NCBI GenBank assembly: GCA_019426215.1 | Contig: CM033394.1 | Span: 20,852,195-20,916,194 of the forward strand | Direction: 5' to 3' | DNA from: Buddleja alternifolia | Lineage: Eukaryota > Streptophyta > Magnoliopsida > Lamiales > Scrophulariaceae | DNA length: 64,000 nucleotides | In this document: positions 35,136-45,600 of the stretch, in pieces | Layout: every line of letters starts with the position of its first letter | Numbering within the stretch: the stretch's first letter is position 1 | The notes under the pieces: generated by a model | Seen by the model: the letters and a program-made list of their open reading frames with translations, nothing else | Database searches by the model: none | What the model was told of the DNA's origin: nothing | Position numbers and translations under genes: made by a program

Positions 35136-35499
35136 TCATGTTACAGTGGTTCGTTGATGAACCGCTGTAACAGTGAACCTGTTACAGCGGTTCACTAACG
35201 AACCGCTGTAACAGGTATCCTGTTACAGCGGTTCAGAAACGAACCGCTGTAACAGGTATCCTGTTACAGCGGTTCAGAAAAGAACCGCTGTAACAGGCTA
35301 CGGCTTTTACACTTTAATTTTTTTTTATTTACCTATTACAGCGGTTCGTTATTGAACCGCTGTAATAGGGCTCATTTTACAGCGGTTTTTAACCGCTGTA
35401 ATAGTAAACATACCAATTACAGCGATACGTATTACAGCGGTTAAAACCGCTGTAATAGTGAAAAAAAAACCGCTGTAACAGACCTCTTCTGTACTAGTG
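35136..35499. repeat. Right subterminal repeats and terminal inverted repeat of the CACTA element
   Basis: Repeated TGTTACAGCGGTTC and its reverse complement GAACCGCTGTAACA, often as back-to-back palindromes (for example around AACGAACC), ending in the 29-bp terminal repeat with TACTAGTG at 35492-35499. Confidence 0.85.
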
Positions 35500-35850
35500 A
35501 TTGCATGTATTTTGTTATAATTTTTTGAGAAAAATCAAGCATAACAAAATTTTGTCCTAGGATATTAGCTTGCCAATTGGTGCAATTAGACTTGAGAACT
35601 CGAGACAATGCCATGTTATCTTGTATGTTACTATTAATGGTCTAAAATGTAAATTGCACATCTTGATTATGCTCATTTCAACCTTAGTTGAGAATCAATC
35701 TTCCTTAGATGATACACGTTGCACATAAGTCGAAGGTAGAGGGATTGAAAAGGGTTCCCCATCTCGAGACATGTGAGGAGCATCCCCAGATATATTAACC
35801 TAGATTTTTCATATTGTTTTAAGATGATTAGTTTCTTATGGGTTCATAAT
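35500..35850 (+). other. Non-coding internal part of the Athila-like element between two CACTA termini
   Basis: Begins with ATT (right target duplication). It is homologous to the segment around 15140-15330 in the reversed copies; for example TCGAAGGTAGAGGGATTG matches the reversed form of CTCCTCTACCTTCGA. This confirms that the host element continues past the CACTA element. Confidence 0.65.
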
Positions 35851-36600
35851 CACTACTACAAAAATGCACTATTGCAACGCACCTATTACAGCGGTTCTGG
35901 TAAAACTGCTGAACGGAGGTACCTATTACAGCGGTTCTAAAGAGAACCACTGTAATAGGGTGGGACCTATTACAGCGGTTCACATAAGAATCGTTGTAAT
36001 AGGCCAAAACGAAAAAATTTAAAACCCTTTTATCTTCTCGCTTCTCTCTCTCAGTCTCAAAACTTAAAATCCATTTCAGCCTCTCTCTCTCTTTACTCTC
36101 GATCTCTCTCTCTCTCTCTCGATCCCCCCAAAAGCTCGGCACCACCGCCGCCGCCGCCGCCACCACCACCACCACATAGCGGCGCCGCCTCCACCACCAC
36201 CATGACCATAAGCTTTTTCTCTTTCTCTCTTTCTCTCTATATATATATATGTATATTTGTAGATGTGTGGGTGTATGTATATTTTTGTATGTGTGGGTTT
36301 ATGTATATTTGTGTATGTGTGGGTGTATTTATGTATATGTGTATGTGTGGATGAGTGTATGTATATTTGTGTATATGTGGTTGTATGTATATTTGTGTAT
36401 ATGTGCTTGTAGGTATATTTGTGTATATGTGGTTGTATGTATATTTGCGTATATGTGGTTGTATGTACATTTGTGTATGTGTGGGTGTATGTATATTTGT
36501 GTATGTGTGGTTGTATGTATATTTGTGTATTTATGAAAATATTTCTCGTTTGAAATTTCGTTGTGTTGGAATGACACCAAATTCACAAGGTCATAGCAAA
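35851..36600 (+). mobile_element. Second, truncated CACTA element (one terminus only)
   Basis: Starts CACTACTACAAAAATGCAC followed by subterminal TTACAGCGGTTC repeats to about 36000. A CTCTCTCTC plus CCGCCGCC tract like that of the complete CACTA follows, then a minisatellite. No right-hand TAGTG terminus was found, so the right boundary is approximate. The terminal bases differ from the neighbour (CACTACTAC against CACTAGTAC) but the subterminal motif is shared, indicating a related family. Confidence 0.65.
36242..36533. repeat. 26-bp minisatellite
   Basis: About eleven imperfect copies of a 26-bp unit (GTATGTATATTTGTGTATAT plus GTGGTT) with variants such as GTGTGGGTGT. Open frames through this tract on both strands are low-complexity Tyr/Val/Cys or Tyr/His/Thr repeats and are not genes. 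Confidence 0.85.
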
Positions 36601-37217
36601 ACGCCGTACTGAACAAGAAGATCTAAAGGGGTAGAACATTGCACGAGGCCTTTTGTTGTTTTAAGCGTAAATGGTTTAAAGCTTGAAATGTCAATGTAAA
36701 GTGAATGGAAATGAGCACAATTTAACCTTAAAGTTGCCTATGATTCGATAAACTTTATGATCTATCAGAAGTTGGTAGATATGGGGAATGTTTCCGAGCA
36801 TGGTTGGGATGCCTTTCAATCATAACACCCTAGATCTTATCCCACTACACCCTCTGGAAATTAGTTTGATTTTTGGTGTTGAATTAGCATTGTCTTTATT
36901 TGTGTACATATTGTTGAACTTTATTGTCGCTTGATTCGTGCCATTGCATCATAATTCTTATTTCAAGTTATCTCTGTTGGGTTGAGTTTAACATCTTTCG
37001 ATTTTGTGGGTATATACCATTCAAACCCTCACAAGACAACAACTCGTCCTTTGAGGTAACTCAAAGGTTTAAAGGCTTGTTGCACATGCAAAGTGCAACC
37101 ATTTACTCCACGAAAGTAAGTGAGTTAGTTTTCTTTTCTTTTCTCCCGTTGGTTGATGATGATTGTACCCTATAGCTTTTATTGCTCGGGGTCGAGCAAT
37201 TGATAAGTTTGGGGGGT
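36601..37217 (+). other. 3' internal end of the Athila-like element with polypurine tract
   Basis: No gene. The stretch TAAGTTTGGGGGG at 37205-37216 is the polypurine tract, placed directly before the LTR start at 37218. Confidence 0.65.
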
Positions 37218-38373
37218 TGATAGGAGTCATTTTTAAGTGTCCTTAAGCCAGTTATGTTTATGTTTTAGGCTCATTCATCGCTTGATTCTTGCCACATGTG
37301 CATTTAATCCGTGCATCAATTGATTTCAGACCTTAAATGGATGCAAGCGAAGAAAAGGGCAAAAGACAACGCATCGAAAGAATTCAAGATGAAAGACTTC
37401 GGACTCCGGCGCCCAGACGCCATTTCAGCCACACCCAAGCGCTAGACACAGGGAATAATCAATTTTGCCAGGAAGTACGGCGCCTAGGCGCCACATTACC
37501 TGCGCCTAGGCTGCATTTTGTCCGCAGCCAAGCGCCATGTTCTCCGTGCCTGGGCGCCCTCCGACTTCTTCCCCAAGATATGTACGACACGTAGGCGGTG
37601 CCTAGGCGCCGCTGTAACTGTTTTTGAAGTGAATAAAAGCCAAACTTCAGCACTGGAGAGGGGGTTCGAAATCTGGGTTTGTGGAAGCAATTTCTTGGAT
37701 TTGAGCCATCCTTTCACCATCTTTGAAGGGCAAGAAGGGGGATTTAGCTAGAGATTGAAGCTCCAAGCTAGGATTCATCATCAATCAAGCCTTAGGGAGT
37801 TTTACTTGCTTTCATTACACTTTTATGTTCATAACTATGTATAGGATTACTTTAGATCTTTTTAAACTATTGATGATGAGCTAATTTTGTAGAACTAAGG
37901 CCATGCGAAGGCCGAATTTATGAGTTCATATATATGAAGTGATCTTTCGTATTAATTCTGCTATTGCTTTGTGTGTTAATTTTATGCTTTTATGCCAATC
38001 ATATGTGCTATTTTGCCTAGTCTATTGAGTCGAGAGAATATAGGTTAGGGTTAAAAGAAATTAACACATCATTCGTAAAAAATGAGGAATTGCCCCTAGA
38101 GATAGGTAGGGATTCCTAGGTGCTGTTTATCCGGGGAAATTCTAGAACATAAATGCGTGGTTAGTGGTTAGATTCTCGGATAGACATATTTAGAGAACCG
38201 TCAATTAATCATAGGATTATTATAGCCGAGACATCGGGTAATAATTAATTAAGGAATTTCTACCAAAGCAATAGGACTCTAATAATTCGAAAAGTATCTC
38301 ATATATATTGGCGCGTAAATACGGTTGTAGCTCGTGCCTTAGTCGCTTTATCATATGCGAGGTTTAATCCATG
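37218..38373 (+). repeat. 3' LTR of the Athila-like element, 3'-truncated
   Basis: Starts TGATAGGAGTCATTTTTAAG and aligns with 9502-10619, including the GGCGCC-motif cluster at about 37408-37612. The alignment ends at TTTAATCCATG; the last 183 bp of the LTR (matching 10620-10802) are absent. Confidence 0.82.
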
Positions 38374-39067
38374 TGCCTTTGTATGTGTAATTTTTCTTTA
38401 TGCATCTAGTTGATAATATCTATATATATATGTATATACTTTTCTGTTATAATCTCGATTTTAAGCAAACATACGTTTTATTCTTGTTTGGTTGTAATTA
38501 AGCGTCACCAATTAATTCACCATGCATTAATTAAACAACACTCGGAATTTGATTCATGTTAACTAGCTAGTCACATGATAATTTTAAAATATATAAATGT
38601 ATTATTAACCTACGTAATTCTACTTGAAATATGAACCAGTTGCTTGATAAAATTGAACAAATTCACTGCAAAAAACTAAGACATTAGTAGCAAAATGTCA
38701 AGTGACAATCAAAGTTGTCATTAAATGTAAATTTTTAGTGACGAGAACTTTTATTTTGCCAAAAGAATATAAATTTTACATGTTTGTTAGTGACAAAATT
38801 TGTATAAAAGTTGTCACTTTTGATAATTAATGAAAAAAAATTTGTTATCACTATTAACAATTAGTGTACATTTTTAGTTACAACAATTATAATTATCACT
38901 CTATTTGTGTCGTCAATAATTGTCAATGGTGATAATTTTGAAGAAACTCTTGTCACTAAAATTCTTATTCTGACAAAACAATTTTTTTTTTTTGTTACAA
39001 CAAAACAAAAATTATTGACACTCGTTATATATATCTAGTGACAATTTTAACATTGTTACTGTTGATG
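38374..39067. other. AT-rich region with a CACTA-like remnant
   Basis: CACTGCAAAAAACTAAGAC at 38664 resembles a CACTA-family terminus. It is followed to about 39060 by repeated GTGACAA / TTGTCAC motifs in both orientations, a typical subterminal pattern. No opposite terminus or target duplication was found. The stretch 38374-38663 shows nothing recognisable. Confidence 0.35.
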
Positions 39068-39307
39068 GTTTATGGAGTTAATCAAGCCATCCAATTCAAA
39101 AACGGTCTAAGGTGTTCACTTGTGTCCAGTTAACTTAAAAAGTCGCCGGTTAGGACTCTCGCTTTCATTTCTCTCCATAATTGTTTGATTGTTTATGGAG
39201 TTAATCAAGCCATCCAATTCAAAAACGGTCCAAGGTGTTCAATTGGTATCCAGTTAATTTAAAAAGTTACCGGTTAGGACTTTCGCTTTCATTTCTCTCC
39301 ATAATTG
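39068..39307. repeat. Tandem duplication, two 123-bp units
   Basis: Two adjacent copies starting GTTTATGGAGTTAATCAAGC (39068 and 39191) and ending CTCTCCATAATTG, differing at about ten positions. No gene association is evident. Confidence 0.8.
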
Positions 39308-39339
39308 TGACAGAGTGAAATCTTGAATTATTAATTATC

Positions 39340-40051
39340 TTTTTTTTTTGGTTACCAGAGGGAAATTACAAAAACTATTCAACAGAAATAAACTCTAAAC
39401 ATCCTTCAGGTGGCAAATCCCACAACTTAAGCCCCTCTTGATCATATGTCCAATCTTAGCAAGGGCATCAGCTCCCCTGTTACCTTCTCTTCTAACATGT
39501 TGGAGCTTGCTTCTCCAAGGCATTCCAAGGAGAATTCTACAATCATGAATAATGTTACCAAGGGGGTGGCAATCAATGTCTCCCTTCTTAATTAAATTGC
39601 ACACAACTTCCGAGTCCACCTCGGCTACAATCTGAGGGACTCGTTTATTCCATGCGAGTCGAAGCCCTTCCCGGAGAGCAATAAGCTCCGCCTCCGTAAT
39701 AGATAGATCCCCTAACTTCCGACTGAAACCCCATAGCCATTTTCCCTCGTCATCCCTAAGAAGGCCTCCCACTGTAGCGCAAACCGAACTACTCCGATAA
39801 CTCCCATCCGAATTCAACTTACACCAACCTTTCTTCGGTTTTTTCCAACTTGCTTCTGCCTTCTCTTTTGTCAGCTTTGCATTTCGTAAAGGGCTAGCAA
39901 GTTTTTTGATTTTGAACACTGTTTGACTCAAAGGTAATTCTTTTCCTTCAAACACAAGAAGATTTCTCCTTCTCCAAATCCACCAAAGAGTTGCTGTGAA
40001 AATCGATCTCCAGGTTGTCGACGGAAGAATAATATTCTCAATCTCCAACAA
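39340..40051 (-). pseudogene. 5'-truncated LINE fragment: RNase H domain and poly(A) tail
   Basis: A 218-codon open frame (40051-39395, minus strand). Its start resembles the zinc-binding RVT end region of plant L1 elements (WRSIFTATLWWIWRRRNLLVFEG). An RNase H-like RVT_3 domain follows: WCKLNSDGSYR (first catalytic Asp), ITEAELIALREGL (Glu), IVAEVDSEVV (Asp) and GNRGADALAK (last Asp), so the four acidic residues are present. Downstream on the minus strand a run of ten A (39340-39349) fits the 3' poly(A) tail. No endonuclease or reverse transcriptase lies upstream, so the copy is 5'-truncated as usual for LINE insertions. Flanking target duplications were not identified. Confidence 0.75.
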
Positions 40052-40319
40052 GCATACGAAATTCTATACAAAAAATCCAAATATACTCGTACGCAACTTT
40101 CCTTATTGGGTTAGCGATGCACACTATAGTTCTTGGGCACAGTGCGAAAATTCATAATTTCATCATTCGATATATACCTTAAAGTCGCGGTGAGTAGGAC
40201 TCTGACAATTACATAATTGACATATCCAAGAATGCAATCTTATCTATAATATTACTTATATGAATATATTTAAAAATATTATATTATATATATATTAATA
40301 AATAAATATTAGTTTTTTA
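40052..40319. other. AT-rich spacer, nothing recognised
   Basis: No gene or repeat boundary seen. The right edge of the LINE fragment is not precisely defined here. Confidence 0.4.
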
Positions 40320-40463
40320 TTCAAGCTCGCGAGCCTTCGAACAAGCATTCTTGGGCTCGAGCTAGGCTCGTCGGAAAAGCGCGACTTGTTAGGCTCGAGT
40401 TGAGCTTTTTTCAAGCTGACTCGCCGAGCACACGAGCCGGCTTGACTCGTTGGACACCCCTGG
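40320..40463. repeat. Relic rich in GCTCGAG motifs with a hAT-like end
   Basis: Dense repeats of AAGCTCG / GCTCGAGC and a right end GGACACCCCTGGG, which reads CCCAGGGGTGTCC reversed. This resembles hAT-type terminal sequences and the GCTCGAGC-rich short elements common in plants. No matching left end is visible. Confidence 0.35.
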
Positions 40464-40744
40464 GCCCAAATATAATTAACCCTATATTGAAAGTAAGTTG
40501 TTTAAGATTGTATTAGGATGGGATGGTCTAATTTGGTGGAAGGATCTTAAATTAGGCATCCATAAATTTGAAATCTAGTTAAAAGAATTCCTCAAAGTGA
40601 GTGTGAAAAGATGTTTATTGTAACTTGAGATGAGCTAAACAAAGTCAATCTAATAATTGATTAATTTCAAATCCACACATTTCAAATCTTTTAAATGAAA
40701 TACAACTTAGCTGTTTGGATAAAATAAGATCATAGAGTTTATAA

Positions 40745-40992
40745 AGTATAAATAATAAAAGGGTTGATCGCATTTTTCATCCCGAAACAAATACAATTTT
40801 TGATCCCACACTTTATAAAAAACTCACATTGCATCCCATAACTTGTAAAAAATTTCACATTTGGTCCACATTCAAAATAGCTAAACATTGGAAAGGAGAA
40901 AACTAGCTCCTGTTTATTCTTTTGATCAATTTAATTCAATTGCGACCAGAAATTAAATTGAACTAAGTTGTAAAAAATCTCACATTTCCTAC
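40745..40992. repeat. Truncated small repeat of the GGTTGATCGCATTTTTCATCCC type
   Basis: A stretch starting GGGTTGATCGCATTTTTCAT followed by TTTTTGATCCC and ACATTTGGTCC variants. Such phrases mark common plant terminal-inverted-repeat relics. Its right part abuts the Tat LTR starting at 40993. Confidence 0.3.
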
Positions 40993-41498
40993 TGATGTTG
41001 GTTCGCTTTTACACCAAGAAAGTTGAAGAACGAAACAACGTCTTCGATTTATTTTTATAACCAACATACTTAAAAAAAATGCTAAAACTCAAAATTTATG
41101 GAGAGAGATAGAAAAAGAGTGACTTCTTTATTGAGTAACTTCCAACTTTCCCAAAAAAATTGCACAAAAAAAACCCCCTATTTTTGTAAGGGGAGTGGAC
41201 GGCCAAGTTGAGGATGAATAGTCCTCAACTTGTCTTCCATTTCATTTTGATATTTTGGGGATTTAAAATAAATAAATCCCACAATTTAGGATTTAGTTGT
41301 TTTGAGGATATTATCCCTCTAAGAGTACAAGTTTTCGCAAACCTTCTTGTAAGCATTTTGATGAGATTTCTTTTGGGATTTTCTCCTTGCATTCTCCCGA
41401 ACATTTCCTTGGGCTTTTCACAAGCTTTCCATTTGAAGGCCTTCTTCAATTTAATTAATTGGGCTCATTTGGAATAATTAAAATTATGACCCATATCA
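40993..41498 (-). repeat. 3' LTR of the Tat-type element
   Basis: 506 bp with TG...CA ends on the minus strand (TGATATGGGTC... to ...CAACATCA), homologous to 2162-2717 with several indels. To its right, on the minus strand, lies GAGTAGGGAGGC, a plausible polypurine tract. Confidence 0.82.
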
Positions 41499-42382
41499 TA
41501 AGCCTCCCTACTCTTGAGTAGTTTGGAATAAAAGGCTCAAAAAGTCTCGAGAGTATAATAAATTATCATAATTTCAAGAGGGTGAAATCCTTTTTAATAC
41601 ACTTACCACCTCGTTGAAAATGTTATCCGAAAAAATCAAATGGGAAAAAACCGAGGTTAAGGAAAAAAGAGTATGGGGTGTATTAATTCCTCTTTTATGA
41701 CGTCTTCCATTAAACTATTTTTATGTTGGTAGCCTCCAATGTTGATAGTAGCAAATGTGTAGAACACTCGAAAAATGAACGTCAAGCTATCCAGGAGGCA
41801 AGCTAATAAGTGAGGTCATGGGTAACCTCATGATAAGCTAATGAAGGCCGATTTTTTAGGAGGGGAGGGGCCCGAAAATTTCCCCTCTTTCCTGGCTTTT
41901 TCTTCCACTTGTTGCCTTGTTTGATAAAACTCCTCCCTTCCAACTCCTTATGCAAATAGGACTTTCCTTTTTCTTCCTTTCTTTCCAAGACTCTTGAAAA
42001 TCCCTTATTTTTAGGAAAAAATTTAGGGAAGTTATATTTTCCCTCATCTTTCCAAGAGTCCTCCTTTCTCCTTTTTCCTAGGCGTTTTCGAAAATAACCC
42101 CTTACTTTCATGGGGATATTTTAATTTATTTTCTTGCCTTCTTTTCCTCATGAATTTCGAAAATTACTCCATAATAAAATAGGAGTATCTCCCAATAAAA
42201 CTCTTATTTTTTCCTAATCCTCATAGAATTTGGGGAAAAGTAATCTCCTTAAGACACCCATTAGCTTCCAAGTATAAATACTCCTCCTTGGTCTTCATTA
42301 TTTAAAAACACCAGCTTTCTCCACCTTAAATTTTCAAAGATTCCAAGCCTTTTTTCTCCATAATTTTTGAAAATTACACATC
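41499..42382 (-). other. Non-coding spacer between the antisense ORF and the 3' LTR
   Basis: No domain recognised. The sequence directly upstream of the antisense ORF contains AGTATAAATACTCC (about 42271-42283), a good TATA-like motif for plus-strand transcription about 105 bp before ATG 42383. Confidence 0.45.
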
Positions 42383-44831
42383 ATGCAAGCCAACTCCGCC
42401 AATTCACCGCGTAATATTTCTTCACACATAATTCTAGGATTTTCGTCGTTTTTCTTTTGTCTTCATATTTTAATAAAATTTATATCTTTTCATGCATCGG
42501 GTAGCTTATTAAGGTTGTCTTCTCGTGAAAAAATAGTAGCAGTGTCGTCCAATGATAGCACAAATATTAGCTTTTCATCACCTCGTAAACAACTCAACTC
42601 GTCGGATGATGAGAATTCTGACGATGAGCCTTCTCTTGTAGTAAGTGAAGAACAAATTGGATTGGAAAGGCTCAAAAAAGATGAGGGCTTTCCATCATAT
42701 GAGGTATACTCCACCCGTTTTTCTATATCCAATGCTAAAAAATTAACAGAGAAGTTACGTCTTCCTTCAGGATATGAAATAGCCACCCCGTCGCCTCATG
42801 ATCGGCCGAACACGCCCCCTAAGGGATCCCTTTGCTTTTTTGTGGCTCAAATCGAGGCGGGTTTGCCTTTCCCGATACCCTCCTTTTATGTTGATGTATC
42901 AAACCAATATCAGGTATCCTTGTGTTTGCTATGCCAAAACTCTTTTAGCCTTATGGCAGCCTTCTTTGTGATGCCCTCTTTTAGGGGTGAGGTCCCCTCA
43001 GCAAATAAATTTTATTCCTTTTTCCAACTTAAGAAATTAGAAAAAGGGATCTTTTACTTCACTGCGAGTGTTGGGGTGCACTTTTTGACTCATAATTTTA
43101 AAACTCATGGTGATTGGCGACACAATTACTTTTTTGTTTCTTCACCTTCCTCCTGGTCGTTTCCTAGTACTTGAGTTGAGGAGAGTCCCAAATACCCCCG
43201 GTTTTCTTCCAAGGATCGGCCTCCTTCCCAACAGCGTATGTTGAGTAGGTTGAATGAGCAAGTTTACGACATCAAGAATTTAATTGACGAGAGTTTGCTA
43301 AGACATTTTCACTTAAGTCACATGCACACTTCGCTGGGGCATAATTTAGGTATATCATCAGCTTCCTACGAACTTTCCTTATGCATGCATATAAGCTTTT
43401 CATCAGCTATTCATTTTGTTATCGTTTGCCTCTATTTTAGCTTTGATTGTCTTTGTTGCCAGGTGTCAGCATGTTTAGGGCCCTTTTGAAGAATAGGGCC
43501 GGGCTATCTCCTCCTGGTAAGAGTGCCAATGGGGCACTTGTTAGATCGAACTCAAAGAAGAGAGCTCTTGACACACCTCCAATTTTACTTGATGAACCAG
43601 CTGCTAGGCAAGCTGATGGGAGAGACAAATACAAATGCCTTAGGAAGGCAAAAAAGAGCCTCTCCATGCATGCTGATGGGCAGGGTCCCGAGGTCCAGCC
43701 TCCTTCCCAGCCATCCCACGAGCTACCCAGCGCGAGAGCTTCTGGGCGCGAGAGCTTCTGATACTTTGACATGTCTTTTCTAGAGGGCTCGTGGTCATTC
43801 TTCTCGAGACAGGGTTCCCTCCTCTTCACTTTTCCTTGGTGGGACACAGATGGCTTGTGATCAGTTACTGGGTCTTGCTTCGTCAAAAGACCATCAATAT
43901 ATGGGCGACCTTTCTGACTTCGCCTTTATGGAGGAATTTTCCTCCACAATGTTGAAGGTATATTCTCCTGGATTTTCCTCCTTCTTTTTGGCTTGTTTCC
44001 TTTTATGCCTTCTTCACCAGCTAGCTTTTAATTTTCTTTTATGTTTCATTGTCAGGCGAGCATGCTTGGTGGTGATGCTATTAATAGGCTTCGTCATAAG
44101 GCAGCCAAGCAAAATGCTAGCTTAAAAGAACAACTTTTTATCAAGGCAAAGGAATTAGAGAAAGAACGTACTTTAAGAAAGAACTTATCTGGTGAGCTAG
44201 AGCAGCTAATGAAAGATTTTGCAAAGTCCCGAGCTAATCATGCTGAGGAAGTACAGAGAGAGCGTCATGCGGCTCATCAGGAGACCACTGAGGGGTTTCT
44301 CATTCTTCCACCGGGCAAGCCTTCTTAGAGGCTTATTATCAGCGCAAGCAAGAAGAGTATCTAAAGTCCGATGACTTTTTTGAAATGTTGCTCAATTCAG
44401 ATCTCCCATACTATCGCCATGGTTTTCGTTCTTACCTTAAGCAATTTGTGGAGGTTGGAGTTTTACCTCCAGACTCAGATTTTTCGTTCCTTAAGGAACC
44501 AGTGGGGTTAGAAGATGCTCCTCTTCCTGGTGAGGAAGTTCCCGAGTATACACTGCCTACTAGGCAGCCCATTGAGATGCCAGCTAAGGAGATAGATGAT
44601 GAGACTGCCGATAAGAATGCTAGCGCGACAAGTGATGATTTTGCTGAGAAGCTCACCGTTGAGACAACTGATGAGGCCCCTGATGAGACTGCCGATGAGA
44701 TCACTGATGGGATACCTGCCAGAGCCCCAGATGATGTTATTGCGGGTGAACAGCCTCCCCCTAAGTCCTTCTTCGAGATTATAGGCGAGCTGGATGTCCG
44801 CGAGGAGCCTGATTTTCCCTCCTTGATTTAG
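42383..44831 (+). pseudogene. Antisense additional ORF of the Tat element (putative gypsy-type transposon / Transposase_28-like domain), intron-containing
   Basis: It runs opposite to pol. Segment 1 (42383-43171) starts MQANSANSPRN, then a Ser/Asp-rich region (SSDDENSDDEPSLV). A domain of the plant 'putative gypsy type transposon' family follows: LPFPIPSFYVDV, FFVMPSFRGEVPSANKFYSFFQL, WRHNYFFV. A stop at 43172 precedes in-frame sequence (MLSRLNEQVYDIKNLIDESLL). The stretch about 43352-43461 looks like an intron ending TTGCCAG. Further coding lies at 43462-43960 (MFRALLKNRAGLSPPG, ACDQLLGLASSKDHQYMGDL), a second intron at about 43959-44054, then a coiled coil (RHKAAKQNASLKEQLF, ELEKERTLRKNL). 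A frame change near 44310 follows, then an acidic tail (YYQRKQEEYLKSDDFFEMLL, FFEIIGELDV) to 44831. Role unknown; known in some Tat elements as an aORF. Decayed. Confidence 0.75.
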
Positions 44832-45114
44832 ATTGTTTAGATAGCTTCTTTTTTTTCATGCATTTTGTTTTTCCTGCAAGGACTTTGTTTTTATGTTCAC
44901 CTTTCGTGACACATATGTTAGTTTTTGAATCATGCTTACTTTTGGGGCATGAGCTTTCCCTTTCTTTGAAGTAATAAAAGACATTTGCTTTTTCATTCAA
45001 CATATGACATTTATAAAGGGTGTACCTGCGATGATCACATATATATATGTTTTTCATAGAAGATGTAATACATAAGCATAAGTGTATTCATAAGATATAC
45101 ATGTCATGCTGCTT
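44832..45114. other. 3' flank of the antisense ORF
   Basis: AAGTAATAAAAGACATTTGC at about 44971-44990 offers a polyadenylation-like signal for the antisense transcript. No gene seen. Confidence 0.35.
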
Positions 45115-45400
45115 AGGTCTTATGATGCCTTTAGCGCTTACACAACCTAGGGCTTTTTATTTAAGGTGCCGAGGTCTTGCCGATGCCTTTAGGGCTTACA
45201 TAACCTGGGGCTTTTTAGTTAGGTTGCCGAGGTCTTGCGACGCCTTTGGGGCTTACACAGCCTAGGGCTTTTTAGTTAGGGTGCTGAGGTCTTGCGATGA
45301 CTTTAGGGCTTACACAGCTTAGGGCTTTTTAGTTAGGGTGCCGAGGTCTTACAATGCCTTTAGGGCTTACACTGCCTATGGCTTTTTATTTGCGAGATAT
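45115..45400. repeat. Five-copy tandem repeat, 57-58-bp unit
   Basis: The motif GAGGTCTTGCGATGCC, TTTAGGGCTTACACAGCC, TAGGGCTTTTTAGTTAGGG recurs at 45115, 45172, 45230, 45287 and 45344. It lies between the antisense ORF and the pol stop, a part of Tat elements where tandem repeats are often reported. Confidence 0.88.
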
Positions 45401-45600
45401 TTTAGCTATATCATGAGCATAGTAATATGAGGATGAATGAAATTCATTTATTTCACATTTATTGAACATGCATTTTGAACATAAACATGATATTTTTGTC
45501 ATGAGGATAGTAGTAAATCACAATACTACTTCTAGATGCTTTCCAGCATTTATTTTAGAAAATCAATAAACGGACTAACTTCAAATGGATAATCCTTTCT

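Larger units (their letters stand above)
26027..35499 (+). mobile_element. Complete CACTA (En/Spm) DNA transposon
   Basis: 9,473 bp. The 29-bp terminal inverted repeats begin CACTAGTACAGAA at the left and end TTCTGTACTAGTG at the right, with three mismatches. The flanking 3-bp target duplication is ATT (26024-26026 and 35500-35502), the exact size expected for CACTA elements. It has dense subterminal repeats of a (T)TA(C/T)AGCGGTTC motif at both ends. It carries two genes on the plus strand: a TNP2-type transposase and a multi-exon gene ending in a Ulp1-like protease. It sits inside the non-coding part of the Athila-like element. Confidence 0.95.
9502..38373 (+). mobile_element. Athila-like gag-protease-only LTR retrotransposon (non-autonomous), with nested insertions
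   Basis: The plus-strand element is bounded by homologous LTRs at 9502-10802 and 37218-38373. It contains a tRNA-Asp-type primer site, a broken gag-protease gene and a polypurine tract (GTTTGGGGGG) right before the 3' LTR. After removing the insertions at 13226-25269, 26027-35499 and from 35851, the internal region holds only gag-protease plus a long non-coding 3' segment. No reverse transcriptase, RNase H or integrase motif was seen. This matches the TR-GAG type of non-autonomous retrotransposon. The 3' LTR lacks its last 183 bp, so no outer target duplication can be checked. Confidence 0.8.

Noticed and set aside
36237..36616. Several overlapping open frames rich in Tyr/Val/Cys or Tyr/His/Thr
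   Set aside because: They are translations of the 26-bp minisatellite in different frames, with no start context, domain or non-repetitive part.
43437..43886. 149-codon minus-strand open frame inside the antisense ORF region
   Set aside because: Shadow of the plus-strand coding segments 43447-43761 and 43850-43960, with no domain of its own.
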